A program made the position numbers and the translations under genes. 64,000 nucleotides of DNA from Thozetella sp. PMI_491 (taxonomy: Eukaryota > Ascomycota > Sordariomycetes > Chaetosphaeriales > Chaetosphaeriaceae). The stretch lies in contig MU270073.1 of assembly GCA_021432635.1 (NCBI GenBank), positions 214,161 through 278,160 on the forward strand, in the 5' to 3' direction. The notes beneath the pieces are model-generated. The model saw only the letters and a program-made list of their open reading frames with translations, did no database searches and was not told the origin of the DNA. Positions 21,667 through 33,772 of this stretch are shown here, piece by piece (the first letter of the stretch is position 1; every line of letters begins with the position of its first letter).

Positions 21667-24419
21667 ATGTTCGCCCGGAGCAAATCCAAGGAGCCTGGCT
21701 CCTCGCGCAAGGTCACGCCACCGTCGCCGACCTACATGAACAACGACCAGTTTGGTATGTGTGCCACTGTCTGGGGCTTGCGTGCAGCCGGGAAGCCAGG
21801 ACTGACAGTCTTCCAGCCGCGTACCTCGCAGACCTCCGCAACAACCGCATCAGTAGGCCCGGTGGTGCTCGGCCTCCGCCGCCGAGCACCCGCCGGGAGT
21901 CCACGCGCTCCTCAATCGGCGGCCGCTCGTCCCTAGGTGGCACCCCTGCGCTCTCTGAGACCTCTTCGGTGCACCAGCGGAACGATTCCGGCGATTCTGC
22001 CGTCGCCAAGTTCCCCAAACCAGCGAGTCGGCCCTCGCTGGCCGCGAGCGTCTCCTCAAGATACTCGACCATCAGCCAGGGCCGGGACTACTACCCCGAA
22101 CGCCCGGTACAGCCTCTGAAGCCTTCTGAGGTCGTCCCCAGCGCTACCTACATTGAGCGAGGCCAGAGGTGGATGGAGAAGGAGGAAGCCTTCTCTTTGC
22201 GGCAAGCCATGGACGACATGGACCTGAAGGACGAGGCAAAGAAGGAAAAGCCCGAGGGTGAAGATGACGACGAGAGGCAGCTTTACGACGCGGCTCTCAA
22301 CGAGGCCGCCGAGCTCGTCTGGCAGCACCAGAACCCAGGCAAGGTTCCCCAGCCTGGCGCTCCGTACCGCTACAAGCCACATCTCCGCAAGAACAGCTAC
22401 GCACATGCTCGGACCGCCAGCGCCGGTCTCTATGGAGACGATGTCGCACCTTCTGGTCTCGCCAGAGACCCAGGTTCACGATCCGTCTCCGGTAGCTCCA
22501 CCGACAGCGGTGGTTTTACCACGCGGAGCCGATCCTCATTCGGATCGCGGCGGACATCAGGCGAGCAGGCGCGGCAGAGCCTAGACGGCCAGCGCCAACG
22601 CCAGACTTCGGGTGAGTCCAGACCCTCGAAGTCCTACGGTAGCCTCTCCGGTAGCTCGCAGCAGCCTAAGAGCGGCCGGCGCCGAAGCAGCCTGAAGCGG
22701 GACGTCAGCGGGGAGGTGCAGAAGCCGTTCTCGGGCGACCAGATCTGGGAAGAGCCGGAAGGCCAGACCCCAGAGAAGTCGAGGGGCCCAGCTGGGACCG
22801 ACACGGTGCAGGCTTTGAGAATCAAGAAGAGCCCATTCAACCGGGTCCAGTTCGCCTCGGACGTGGGCTCTGGCTCTGCTTCTCAGCCGCCCGCGCCGCC
22901 CGCCCAGAAGCTGCACAAGACTGAGATCTACCGCAACCCTCCGACCCAGTCCCGCGATCCTCAGTACATCACCAACACCCCTTCCACTGCCCCCGCGCCC
23001 CCGGACCCCGCCGTGCCGCGCAAGCACGGCATAGAGGTCCGTGGCGACGACATCCGCCAGGCCACCAGCATGAAGCTGAAGGACCGCAGCGCCAAGCTCC
23101 CTACACCATCCGCCGTCAGTGACACTCCCGGCCGGCCAATCGTAAGCTTTGACAAGAACTGGAAGCCCCTCGAGGAGGCTGCTGATAAGAAGCCAGCAAT
23201 CGAAGAGCCAGCGAAGCTCGGTCGCGGCCCCCCCGGCTCCAACTCCCCCTTTGCCCGTCGCGGCGGCGCCGGCAGAATCCTCGCCCAGCATCAGCCGGAG
23301 CAGCAGCAGCGCCAGCAGCCGTGGCAAGAAGCGCAAGTCCCTGCTATCGCTGTTTCGAAGGCTTCTCCGGCCGCGCCACCGTCGGCGGCAAGCCGCCCAC
23401 AGCCAACCCCGCCCAGTATTAGCGTGAACGCGCCTCCTATTCCTTCGATTTCGGTGTCGGACGACACCGGCCGAGCGGCTCCTCCCATCCCGACCATCGT
23501 GTTGCCAGGCGACGAAGATGGCGATGAAGATAGCGATCAAAATATCCCAGTCATTGTCACTCCAGATGATGATGGACCGGGCATCCCGGTAATCGTCACC
23601 CCGGACGACAACTCGGGCAGCGCATCTAGACGTCCGCTCCCTAAGCCTCAGGCCAAAGGCCCTCACGCTCGCCACTCTCCGGCGCCGCCTCGTGGCCACT
23701 GGTCACCGGCGCCGGTGCCTGCCGGGAACCGGGCTACCGCTCGCTGTCACGAGTGCGGCCACGTCATTGAGGGTCGCTTTGTCTCCCTACGTGGCAGTAC
23801 AGAGCGCTTCCATCCCCGGTGCTTCGCTTGCTACACCTGCGGTACCTCGCTCGAGGCGCTTGAGATCTCGCCAGAGCCAGACGCACACCGGGCCGTGCGA
23901 CTTGAGCGCATCGCCCGCCGCGCAGCCGGTGAGATCCTTCCGGAGACGCCCGGCGAGACCATGGCTGAGGACGGCGACGAGAGGCTGCGCTTCTACTGCC
24001 ACCTGGACTGGCACGAGCTGTTCGCGCCGCGCTGCAAGCACTGCACGACGCCCATCCTGGGAGAACATATCGTCGCGCTGGGCGAGCACTGGCACTACGG
24101 CCATTTCTTCTGCGCCGAGTGCGGCGACCCGTTCGAGCAGGGCATGACGCACATCGAAAAGGACGGGTATGCGTGGTGCGTCCGTTGTCAGACCAAGCGC
24201 ACCGAGCGCCGCGCCCCCAAGTGCCGCAAGTGCCGGACTGCCGTTATAGGCCAGTACGTACAGGCCCTGGGCGGGGAGTGGCATGATGAGTGCTTCCGGT
24301 GCGCAACGTGCGGCGGAGGTTTTGACGACGGGCAGATCTTCCCCATGGAGGGACGGGGCGCCCCAGACGAGACGGTCGTGCTGTGCACGGGATGTAGGAT
24401 GGCAGAGCTCAAGGCTTAG
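21667..24419 (+). CDS. Three-LIM-domain protein, paxillin-like
   Basis: Exons 21667-21754 and 21817-24419 give 896 residues. The N-terminus (YMNNDQF, then AAYLADLRNNR) is shared with fungal LIM proteins as I recall them. About 640 residues of Ser/Pro-rich, probably disordered sequence follow, including an Asp-rich repeat near 23500-23620 that repeats IPVIVTPDD. Three LIM zinc modules close the protein. LIM1 begins near residue 672 (CHECGHVIEG) and contains an insert of about 40 residues; LIM2 begins near 768 (CKHCTTPILG); LIM3 begins near 831 (CRKCRTAVIG) and ends at CTGC. LIM proteins of this kind act as scaffolds at actin-rich growth and septation sites in fungi; that role is inferred from the family. 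The 62-base intron directly after the start region is supported by phase. Confidence 0.93.
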
Positions 24420-25222
24420 AAGAGCTACCGCATGGGCATGACTTCTTGATGAGTCTCTGCTCCATATTAATATCGCGGCGTAAAAGGGATAGCATTGGTA
24501 GCGTTGCTGGTCAACCGCCAGGGTAGGGGAGATATGCGGGGGCTGAACTCCTTAGCAAGTGCGTGTGGTCAGTTAGAGTGTGTGATTGTCCTTGGCGTTC
24601 TGTTAAGGGATGTGAATTGAGAGGGCTCCAGTACCCCTTTGGCCAACACATGCTCCACCATTCGCCAGCCGTGATGTGACCAGACCCAGGGTGGCGTAAT
24701 CCTCACAAATCCTCACTAGCCGGGGTTAAGCAGGAAGCATACGCCAGGACATTTTGGTAAGAGTCTCTAGGGTAAAGCATGCAAGGGAACAGCCGCGCAG
24801 CTCTCGAAGCATCACACAATCAGAGGACGGGTAGCACAGAGCACTGGCAAGCACAGGAGAGGCGCTGAACGAATACCCGACCACGCCACAGGAGTCAAGA
24901 CCTGACGAAACTGCCATTTGCCAACAGGCCACGCCTATCAACCAGGTTGGTACCATCATAGAGCTGCCGGAGGAAAAAAAAGGAAAACGGCGAGTGCTCT
25001 CCCCTTGTAAAAAGCCAAGTCGTTCCGTTCCGATGAGCCCCCGCGCCATAATAAACAAAAACCCCTCCATGCTTGAGGAGGACCGCAGGTATCAACTCGC
25101 CGGTGCTGCTGCATATGCAGGCTGTGCGTAGGGAGGAGTGGGAGCGGCTTTCGCGCTGCAGCCGGCGCCATGCACCATGAGCAAACGCTAGATGCCGATT
25201 CGGCCCTTCACCTTTTCCCAGG
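24420..25222. other. Convergent intergenic region, no gene seen
   Basis: Between the LIM gene and the SUMO gene 3' ends. The minus-strand frames here have no homology I recognise and no splice context. Confidence 0.55.
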
Positions 25223-25668
25223 TCAGAATCCTCCAACCTGCTCTTGGTGTACCTCGAGCTGGTCGCCGTCTTGCATCTCGAGCTGCGAAGAAGACGTGGG
25301 AGTCAGCATATCGACCGAACAAAGACCGTGCCACACCAAGACCCGAAGGCAGGGGCAAAGATGAGCGGCTTATCGGGGGGGACAAGAAGCCCGTATGGAG
25401 CCATCGTATAGGCAATTTCACATACCGTGTCGGGGGTATCGCTAGGCTGGACGCGCTGGCCCTCGAAGAGGAATCGCACCGACTGCAGCGTCTTGCCCTG
25501 GCGCTCGCAAAAGGCAGTCATGAGCTTCTCCAGCTTGGTATTCCGCTTAATCTTGAAGAAGACTTCGTTGTTGTTGTCTGTGACCTTGATGTTCAGGTGC
25601 TCGGCAGCAGCTGGGGCGGCGGGGGCATCTCCCTGGCCCGGACTGCCGTTCTCCGCGTGGTCGGCCAT
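25223..25668 (-). CDS. smt3: SUMO, ubiquitin-like modifier
   Basis: SUMO is attached to lysines of nuclear proteins and controls transcription, septin and DNA repair functions. Exons 25668-25426 and 25282-25223 give 100 residues with a 143-base intron. The start codon ATG at 25668 opens a short Ala/Pro-rich tail. The ubiquitin fold follows: HLNIKVTDNNNEVFFKIKRN, FCERQGKT, VRFLFEGQRVQPSDTPD, LEMQDGDQLEVHQEQ. The chain ends GGF, so one residue must be removed by a Ulp-type protease to expose the Gly-Gly end. No clear psi-K-x-E motif is evident in the N-terminal tail. Length and every conserved block agree with fungal SUMO. It is divergent from cmc4 across 1.5 kb. Confidence 0.97.
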
Positions 25669-27212
25669 TTTCGGTTGGCGATTCGGTCTTGTTCGCACAA
25701 GTCAGCAGGATGGTAGCAGTGCGCAGAATCTAGAGACACCGGGCAAGTCGTTAGCTATGGCGATGTCTTGGTCTAGGCTGCGCGTCGAGAGCCCGCCCGC
25801 GGTAACTGGGCGGTGCACGCAGGCGGCCAGCCTGGGCTCAAGATGGGGCGAGAGGAGGGCTAGCTGGGGCGGTTCACGCGAGAGGGGCCGCGGACGGGTC
25901 ACGATGACATCTCACTTACTGCGGTGGCTCGGAGGGCCGAAAAACGGATGAGTTGCGCGTCAAAGGACGGGTGGTTTCTGTCCGGATTTGCGCCCAACAG
26001 GGTGTCGTGGTGAGGAGGCCCAGAGGAGATGGGACTGCTGGGAGAGAGGAAGAGGTGGGATGTGGTTAAAAATCAGAGAGCGGACGGCGAAGAGGCGGGA
26101 AGCGCGCCCGTGGTGGGGTACAGTTGGTTTCGGCGGCGTGAGGGCCGCCACTTGCACAGCTGTGTGGTGGGTGGGGCCGTTGGGACCGGCACTTTGTGAA
26201 GTTTGACCCTGCGAGCGCCTCTCCGAGCCTTGTCTCGACGTTGGATGCCTAGAGCCTACCGCCTACTATCGCGAGGGAAAAGAAAAAAAATCGACCAGAG
26301 GGGAAGTGAATACCGAATGTGGAAATACAGCACCGGTTTGCCTTGGAGTCGCTGAGGACTTCTTGACCAGGCAGGCAATGCCTCCGGCTAGCAAGAGGAA
26401 GTGGTAGAATAACTTAAAGATGTCCCAGCCAAGTTTGGAAGACTAGAAACCAATGGAGCTAGAGATATGAGGCTCTTAATGGTCTTACATTGAACTAAGG
26501 TACGTCTCATTTTCTCTTTCTCTAGGAGTACTTCTGGCGAGTGTCTGTGCATAGTTGGCGTGAGTCCGGTGGCCTTGCGAGAGGCAAGAAAGTATCCATC
26601 CGGCAGCTGACCAAAGAGTATTGCTCCTTCCTTGACGTAGGACCTAAGGCACCTTGCATCGAGATGCAAGTCGCGAAAGGCCAGATGCTGTTTTTCCTCT
26701 AGCTTTGTCTCGGTAGCACACCACCTTATTGCCTAAGAGATACCCCCTAGATTAGCCAGGTGAGATGAATGTGAAAGAAGAGATCCAGTTGCCCTAGCAA
26801 ATGTCTTGAAGTGCAGTTTGTTATTTGGCATGCTTTGGCATTGTATTTTCATTATTATTTTTCTTTCTGCGAATAAAAACTTGGGATGGACGGTCCCGTG
26901 GAGATCCTCGGGAAGGAGATGGAGGAAGGAAGGGGGGGGGGCCATGGCGTCTGCCTTGTGGAGAGGACTAAGCATCGGTTCCTGGCGCGCGCCTTCTGGC
27001 ATCAACTGACATCATTGTCTCTTGCAGTGTCAGAGCTCTCTTTCTTCCAACCACCGCCCCTCCACTATCCAGCGACTGTGCTACGAATTGGTTGTCGAAT
27101 GCAGCCGCAGCCTAGCCCGATAACCTGCTGCAGCTAAATTGCATCACTCCCGCAACAATGGTTAGGCGACTTTCCGCCACAGTCTACTCCGTAGAACGGC
27201 TGAGTAACCGCG
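25669..27212. other. Divergent region between SUMO and cmc4 genes
   Basis: About 1.5 kb. An A-rich run lies at 26280-26290 and a G-run near 26931-26941. No coding sequence is supported. The part close to 25668 should hold the SUMO promoter and leader. Confidence 0.5.
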
Positions 27213-27594
27213 ATGCAGGGCGTTCAAGAGGATCTCAAGGCAACCCCTCCATGCCACCCACGCGCCGTAGGTTTTCCCCTAGCCTCTCTGCTTGAAAGGA
27301 CACCGTCTGAACAATGCTAACCGGTTCATACAGTGTGCGATTCAAGGTAGGAAGACACTTTACTGCTCTAGATCCGTCTTTCATAGACGATCCAGGCTTA
27401 CACTTCCAGACTGCTTGACCAAGAATGGCTACAACGAAGCCAAGTGCGCGAGGTTCGTTGACGCGTTATACGAGTGCTGCGAGGCATTCTACAAGAGCAA
27501 AGGAGACGGTGCAACATCGGCAAGCTGCCCGAAAGCCAGTCTCTTGAGGCTTAAGATGAAGCAGAGGGAAGAAGAGAGCAACAAGCAAGGTTAG
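27213..27594 (+). CDS. cmc4: Twin-cysteine mitochondrial protein Cmc4
   Basis: Exons 27213-27266, 27334-27346 and 27410-27594 give 83 residues. The middle exon is only 13 bases. The start ATG was found by following the frame back from exon 2: MQGVQEDLKATPPCHPRA joins CAIQ and then DCLTKNGYNEAKC. The C-terminal half reads VDALYECCEAFY, then SCPKASLLRLKMKQR, which is characteristic of Cmc4 (human homologue p8/CMC4). The cysteine spacing (C-x10-C followed by a CC pair and a later C) matches the family's alpha-hairpin held by disulfides. Cmc4 is an intermembrane-space protein imported by the Mia40 route; its precise task is not well defined. A different frame from an upstream ATG (27158) also enters exon 1 but cannot join the downstream exons in frame. 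Confidence 0.9.
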
Positions 27595-28276
27595 GATAGA
27601 AATGTATCACCATCCTGATAGTCCACCCGAACCAAATTCTCGGGCAACATTAGAGAATGAGTGCATGGTTTCTCTAGGCTATCATTGAGCGCGCGAGAGG
27701 CCGCAAGGACCTGAACAAGCAGGGAGGGTCCTGTTCCGAGACTCTAATATGAACGCCATATGACATTGAAGAGAAAAAGAAGAAAAAAAGTCTAAAATTT
27801 TGCGCGGGCGCTGGAGTTTTAAGGGCCTAAGATTTTTGGGTGGGGCAGGGTTGGATATGGACAAAGTAGAGGTACCTTGAGAGCTCATGCGTAGGCAAGG
27901 TCTCTGGCGCTTTGTGGGGTGACAGACTTTCCCCCAAAGTACCTGTACCTTTAGGCCTTCACCTGCCGTTGGCGTGGCACGGAGAGCAGGGACCCCAGAT
28001 AGAAGCCCGAATTTTTGAGCCTCGCATCTCCAACCGCGACATCGCGTCTTGTAGCTACAATTCCGAATCGCAAAGCTTCGCCGGCAACCCACATCTGCGT
28101 GCCCATCTCGACTCCCATCACTCGCTACCCCTCCCTGCACGACCTGCATCTGGGCTGGGATCAGGATAATGTCATTGAAATAATACAAACTCCCACGTCT
28201 TCTCTTTTCCTCGCTCGATTTCGCCCTCCCTCACTGTTGTCCAGCAACGAGCCGACCAACCCACCCAGACTGCATC
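27595..28276. other. Intergenic region upstream of nup84
   Basis: No gene supported. It contains an A-rich run near 27775-27790 and a GTAC-rich stretch near 27938-27952. It should carry the nup84 promoter. Confidence 0.55.
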
Positions 28277-31200
28277 ATGGCGCCCGCGGTCGTAAGTTTC
28301 TTGTGGCCAGACTAGAGCCTTCGCTGGACTTCCCTTCTGACTGTCCCTCGCCTTGTTAGGATTACCCAATGCTGGATGACAATGCCGCCTCAGAGCGCGC
28401 ACTCACCTCCGGTACGTCTAGGTCGCCCGCGTATGCACGTCCTTTTTGTAGCTGACCTTTCGTAGATGCTGCCGATGAGATCGCCGCCCTCGAGGCTACT
28501 TACGAAGAGACGGCGATACAGGTCAACGAGGACGTGGAGGAATTTGCCGGGGAGCTTGACCGGTTCAACGCAGAGCGAGGGAAGGGCTCCCCAACGGAGC
28601 AACGAGCTAGCATATTCAAGTTCGTTGACAACCTTTACCTCTACACACGGAAGCGAGCAGATCAGCTTCAGAAGCGCCGGTTACGGGCGCGATCTACCCG
28701 CGGTGGGAGCTACCAGCGTGCAACTTCTACCGAGATGGACATTGACGAGGCCGACGATGGAAGCGCGACCGACAACTCGGAGGACCTGCAACGGGTCGAA
28801 GAGGAGGCACAAACCTGGGACCTGCTTCGACGGCTCCTCCCCCTGCGGTACCGCGACACATCTCAGCCGAAACTGAGAGCGGATGTGCCCACCGGGTCGC
28901 GGCAAGAAGCGTGGAACGAATTTCTCCTTGCGGATTCCAGTGCGATAGAGAAGAAGGTCATTCTGGAGTGGTTACAGAACAGTGCCAGCCACGGCCCACC
29001 CATCGACGACGTGGTCCGCGACCTCCAGCGCAACGCGGAGCGGGGGGATATATTAGCCCACGGCTGGCTTCATACTCGGTCCAAGATCAAGATGCAGAAG
29101 AGCGTCAACGGATACCAAGGGGCCATTGATCCCAACGATCCAAGTCTACCGGGATCGCACCTGAGCTCCAACACCCTGATTACACAGCTCGACCCGGATG
29201 CCATGACGCGGCAGGGCCGGAAGCTGGAGCCGGAAGATGATTTCTTTGAGCGTGCTATCTGGCTGGGCTGCTTCGAGCTGCTTCGGCGAGGATCGACCAT
29301 GTCCGAAATCCGTGATTGGTGTTCAGTCAGGACAGAGCTGTGGAGAGCGGCGGCGATCGCGCCTCTACCCCTATCGAGCCCGCAGGACGAAGACCAGCCT
29401 GATTTTGACCCAGTCTCTCTGGTCTTCTGGAGACGGATGTGCTTCGCGACGGCGAGAGACGGAGGCACCGGGGACTATGACCGAGCCGTCTATGGTCTCC
29501 TGGCAGGCGACCTCCCTAGCGTTGAGAAGGTGTGCAAAACCTGGGACGACTTTCTGTTCGCCCACTACAATGCCATTCTCCGTACGCAGTTCGACACCTT
29601 CCTGACCCGCCGTGGCGGCGAGAAGGCTGCGGCGGCTTGCCAGAAGCTTCCGGCCTTCGCCGCTCTGTCACATGGTGTTGATTCTGGAGTCGGCAGGCGT
29701 CTGGTCACCTCGCTCGAGGCCGACCCCAGAACCTCTGGCGAGGCGCTCACAGTGTCCAAGGCGCTCCAAGGCGCCGTCATCAGCGGCAACCTAGACCAAC
29801 ATCTCTACTACCAGGGGATCGTGCTCTCGAAGCATGCCAACCAAAGGCAAGAATCAAGGCTTATCCCCGATCTTGGCGGCTCTGTGCCAGATCGGGTCCG
29901 GATGGAAAAGTTCTTTGACCTCTCAGACCACGACAACCTGCGAGTAGCGGCCCATGTCTTAGTCATCATAGCGGCTCTGGACGAGCTCAGCGGCGCGTCT
30001 CAGGAGGATGGGCCGCTCGAGGTTCGGCACCAGATTCAGGAGCACATCGTGGCTGCCTATGTGAGCTACCTGCGGCTGGCGAATCTAGCAGAGATGATAC
30101 CGCTATACGCCTCGAAGCTCCACGGCCCAAGGATATACCACACCTTGAGTCGCAATCTCAACCAAATCACCGACATGTCGGCCCGTGTCCACCAGCTCGC
30201 CTTAATCAAGAAACTCGGCTTAGACATCGATGAGTTCGTAACAATTCAGCCACAGATATATCTGGAAGACGTCAATGACCGGGAAATCAAGTGTGAGGCG
30301 AAGAACAAGTTTATAGTGCTCGACCCGAGCCAACCACAGCTGCAGCTGAAGACAGGCCGAGCGCTCAAGCTCGACTTCTTTGGCGAAGATTCTGATTTTG
30401 TCGACAACGAGGACGAGCTGATCATCCGTTCGATGGAGTGGCTGATGCTCGCCCCTGGCCAGTTGGTGGTTACGTGCACATATGCCATTCGGATATACAA
30501 GTACTTGCTGAGTATGCATGCCCAGAACCTCCCCATCCCATCTGCCTGCTAACATGGCCAGACCGCGTGCGTCTCCGCGCTGCCCGAAAGTTCTTTGAAC
30601 GGGTTCCTTGCCTCGAAGCTATTCGGACCAAGGCAGGCATGGAAATAGTGACAGACGACGAGTGTGACCCTGCTTGGTTTGAGGACTTTGTCAACGGCAT
30701 CTCGGACGAGCTTCTCGAAGAATATGAGGTGGATCGTGATACGCTAATTCTCAATGTCCGGACGTGGCTTGAGCTTGAGTGCCTCGTCCGGGCGCTGGAC
30801 TCGATCGAGACCATTTCGTCCCTCGCCGCGCTGAGCCAAACGTAGGCCCTAGGGACCCCTCCCCCCTTTTTGGCCTCAGATTACTAACTAGTACTGCAGA
30901 GAGGGCAGTGCCCATGCGCGCGACTTTTATAAGGCTGCGGGCGAGGAGATCCGATCCGCCAAGGCCTGCATGCAGCCGGTCTTGAAGAACTGGCTGAAGG
31001 GCGTTAAGGACGGTAAGTACAGATGGGTAGGGCCAGGACGAGGCGGCAGGCTAACACAGAAGTCTTAGCCGATCCAGATTTCCAGGTTCTGCGAGAACAC
31101 TACATCCCCGAGACGATCCTCGGGTTCGTCAGCTCGCTTCACTTCGTGGGGACGTCCCTTTCGCGGGATAACCTGCTGGAGTGCATGGAGCTGGCCGCCG

Positions 31201-31394
31201 TGATTGCGGACAAGGACTCGGACGTGGCCAAGGAGTTCCTCAGGTCCGGACGCATGAAGGAGCTCCTTGAGTCGTTTGCATCATGCAGCAAGGCGCTGGC
31301 TATCTTCGCGACGGAGAAGAAAGGCACCCAGTCTAGCTCCAAGAAGCTGCGGGAGATGGGCTGGTCCAAGGAGCTGTGGTCCATCAAACCATGA
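28277..31394 (+). CDS. nup84: Nucleoporin Nup84/Nup107
   Basis: Nup84 is a structural alpha-helical member of the Y-shaped (Nup84/Nup107-160) complex of the nuclear pore. Exons 28277-28291, 28360-28411, 28466-30511, 30562-30841, 30900-31012 and 31069-31394 give 943 residues. The first exon is just 15 bases (MAPAV). Conserved blocks are WLQ then GDILAHGWLHTRSKI, DDFFERAIWLGCFELLRRG, IRDWC, LWRAAAI, and VCKTWDDFLFAHYNA. Toward the end come RKFFERVP and PETILGFVSSLHF. Phase is continuous across all five introns. The acidic stretch near residues 80-110 (MDIDEADDGS) is low-complexity. Fungal homologues are of similar size. I am confident of the family; the 15-base first exon rests on the GTAAGT donor and frame only. 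Confidence 0.92.
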
Positions 31395-31770
31395 GATATA
31401 CCCAGAATGGAGCGAAGAAGAGCAATTTTTTTTTTGATACCATGATAGTTTTACAGCAAACTAAGGCCCATGGGAAGAAGGTTAGCGGAGCCGAGGATCC
31501 TCGCGTCAGGGAGCAAGTTATGCTATCAAGGCGAACAAGAAGCGAGAGGAGAGCCCTTGAGCGCTGTATCAAAAGGCATTGTAAGTCTAATGCGGCCAGA
31601 CGGATGTCGATAGATGATAGCCCTCTTAAAATACTGCAGATAGCGAGCATGATAAGGCTAAATCAGGCGCACCCGGACGGGAAACAGCTTAGAGAATCGG
31701 CACGGAATCTATCATGTGCTCCCCAGCAAGACGTCATTCTCGTTCCAGGTTCGGTGGGGAGGCCAGGCCT

Positions 31771-31831
31771 CGTCGTGAGTCGTGAGTCGCGAGCCGCGAG
31801 TTGCCGATCGGGAGGTCGGGAGTCGAGTCGG
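31771..31831. repeat. Degenerate GTGAGTC-type tandem repeat
   Basis: Several imperfect copies of a 7-10 base unit (CGTGAGT, CGTGAGTCG, CGCGAG, GGGAGTCG) follow each other. This is simple low-complexity DNA just before the gap. Confidence 0.6.
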
Positions 31832-31934
31832 GCCAGGGGTGTGTAGTGTGGTTCCGTCCACTGTCTCAGACGGTGGCAGGTCAGTAGTGCTTTCACCCAA
31901 GCGCCCGGGGGCTCCGTACAGAAAAAAAAAAAAA

Positions 31935-32039
31935 NNNNNNNNNNNNNNNNNNNNNNNNNNNNNNNNNNNNNNNNNNNNNNNNNNNNNNNNNNNNNNNNNN
32001 NNNNNNNNNNNNNNNNNNNNNNNNNNNNNNNNNNNNNNN
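31935..32039. other. Assembly gap (105 Ns) between poly-A runs
   Basis: The N run is preceded by 13 As and followed by 15 As. A long A-tract probably caused the break, so the true length is unknown. Confidence 0.95.
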
Positions 32040-32436
32040 AAAAAAAAAAAAAAAAGAAGAGCTGGCCAAGCACCACAAGGCCGCTGCCTTTTCTTCGCCT
32101 GCGGTTTTCTTAAGATTCTTAGGGACCTTCACGGTCAGTATTCTCCTCCAGGCTCTCGAACCATCTACAGCTGGAATTAGCACAGCTAGGCTCTAATACC
32201 TAGCCCGCTACATAACATCCCACTTAGTCAAGTCCGGTAGTTTAAAAATAAAAACATCCCTGCAGCGTTGGAATGTCTTGCGTCCAGAATAAAGTGTAAG
32301 TTTAGCGGCGACGCCATTGGTATCCATCCGCAAGTCAATATTTGCTAGGATCGGTTTTAAACCCGTTCTCCCCCGGCCGCCTTGCCGTTCTCTTGTTCTT
32401 TTGCCACACATTCATTCCAGCGATTTCTTGCTGACC

Positions 32437-33198
32437 ATGGCGCCACATCCTCTCCAACGGCTCGCGTCCCCGGCGCGGACCGTCTCGGCGCTGATCCACC
32501 TCGCCGGCATCGTGTCCTTCTCGGCCTCGTTCGCCTACCTGCGCTCGTTCCCCACGCCGCTGGCCGAGTCGTTCGGCGGCGAGTTCCAGTTCCTGACCAT
32601 CATCGGGCTGGCGCTGGCGCTGGCCACCTTTGCCGCGGGCCTGCTCGCCGACCTGACGCTCTCGCCGGCGCTCTTCAGCGTCAAGAACGCGCTCGCCGTG
32701 GGTGCGGCGCCGCTCGAGGTCCTCGTCAGCGTACTTTACTGGGGCCTGTGCGCCATCGACAAGAAGCTCGTGGCGCCGTCCGAGTTCGCCCTGCCGTTCG
32801 TCCCAGACTTTGGCTTCCACGCCATGCCGGCCATCATGTTGACGCTGGACCTGCTGCTGCTCAGCCCGCCGTGGACGATCCGGGCGTATCCCGCCATGGC
32901 GCTCAGCACGACGCTGGCGTTTCTCTATTGGGGCTGGGTCGAGTACTGCTATTCGAGAAATGGATGGTAAGGAAGTTCTGCGCCCCGTCGCGTCTTTTCT
33001 GCGGCAGGTCTAACGCCGGGCTCTAGGTATCCGTACCCCCTCTTCGTGTTGCTCACGACCTGGCAGCGGGTATTGCTGTTTTCCTTCTCGGCGCTGCTGA
33101 TGACCGGGAGCACCATGATCTTGAAGTGGGTGTATGGGAAACTCAATGGCGTGGAAGAGTTCAAGAAGCACCCTCTCCATTCCGCAAAAACTGACTAG
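32437..33198 (+). CDS. FAR-17a/AIG1-like multi-pass membrane protein
   Basis: Exons 32437-32966 and 33027-33198 give 233 residues. Six or so hydrophobic segments are visible, among them SALIHLAGIVSFSASFAYL, FLTIIGLALALATFAAGLLA and LFVLLTTWQRVLLFSFSALL. The layout and motifs (segment ending FQFLTIIGLAL, LEVLVSVLYWGL, DFGFHAMPAIMLTLDLLL, LYWGWVEYCY, WYPYPL) match the FAR-17a/AIG1 family. The animal members (AIG1, ADTRP) are membrane hydrolases of fatty acid esters of hydroxy fatty acids that use a Thr and a His; a conserved His lies in DFGFHAMPA. A fungal substrate is not known to me. The intron splits a Trp codon (WYPYP) and is supported by phase. The C-terminus is hydrophilic and short. Confidence 0.9.
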
Positions 33199-33772
33199 AC
33201 ACGCCGGTCCTGCGATTAACAGCCGCAGATCAAATTCGTATGTACAATATCAAGACTACATGTATCAGGTTAGAAGACAGTATAGACGAGACTTGGGTTG
33301 CACACAACCCCAATAATGCCAACATGCAAGACTATCGAAGTGCGCTAGAGCCTGTCATTAATAAATAATTCGCTACAATTCGTCCAGGGCAGGTCCAAGC
33401 CTAAGCATGTATTGGTGCCCTTTGCTGTAGAATATAATCCTACCGGATCTAACGTTATTTCTTCCTTGGTTCTTTTCTTTATCGGGACCTCTGTGACCTC
33501 TAACACGCCACTATTCCACAGCGTGGGGCTCCATCGCACATGTCGAACCCGGGCGGTGCAATTCGCAGCCCAATGTCTGCCGGCTGCTTGGCTCGCCCAG
33601 CGCCGTCAGAGGCACCTGCGGTTGGCGCGCACACACTATATTTCTAGCGATAACTCGCTGATGGGCCCGCCTCTCCCACCCCCGAGCTTTTTTTAACTCC
33701 CCCCCCCTTTTGTCCTCTGTATGCCGCGCTCTTACGAACCGCCCCCCTTTCCCCCGCTGTAGCTTATAAACA
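33199..33772. other. Intergenic region, no gene seen
   Basis: Separates the AIG1-like and PI-PLC genes, both plus strand. A pyrimidine-rich tract precedes the next ATG (33695-33760), a common fungal promoter feature. Confidence 0.55.

Larger units (their letters stand above)
31395..32436. other. Intergenic region containing the assembly gap
   Basis: No gene seen. It holds a T-run near 31426-31434, the degenerate repeat at 31771-31831 and the N run. The last 250 bases should include the promoter of the FAR-17a/AIG1-like gene. Confidence 0.55.

Noticed and set aside
22581-23699. 372-codon minus-strand frame inside the LIM gene
   Set aside because: It mirrors the GC-rich plus-strand coding frame, has Arg/Ala/Leu-rich composition and no recognisable domain.
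25192-25716. 174-codon plus-strand frame antisense to SUMO
   Set aside because: It overlaps the SUMO exons and intron completely and lacks any family match.
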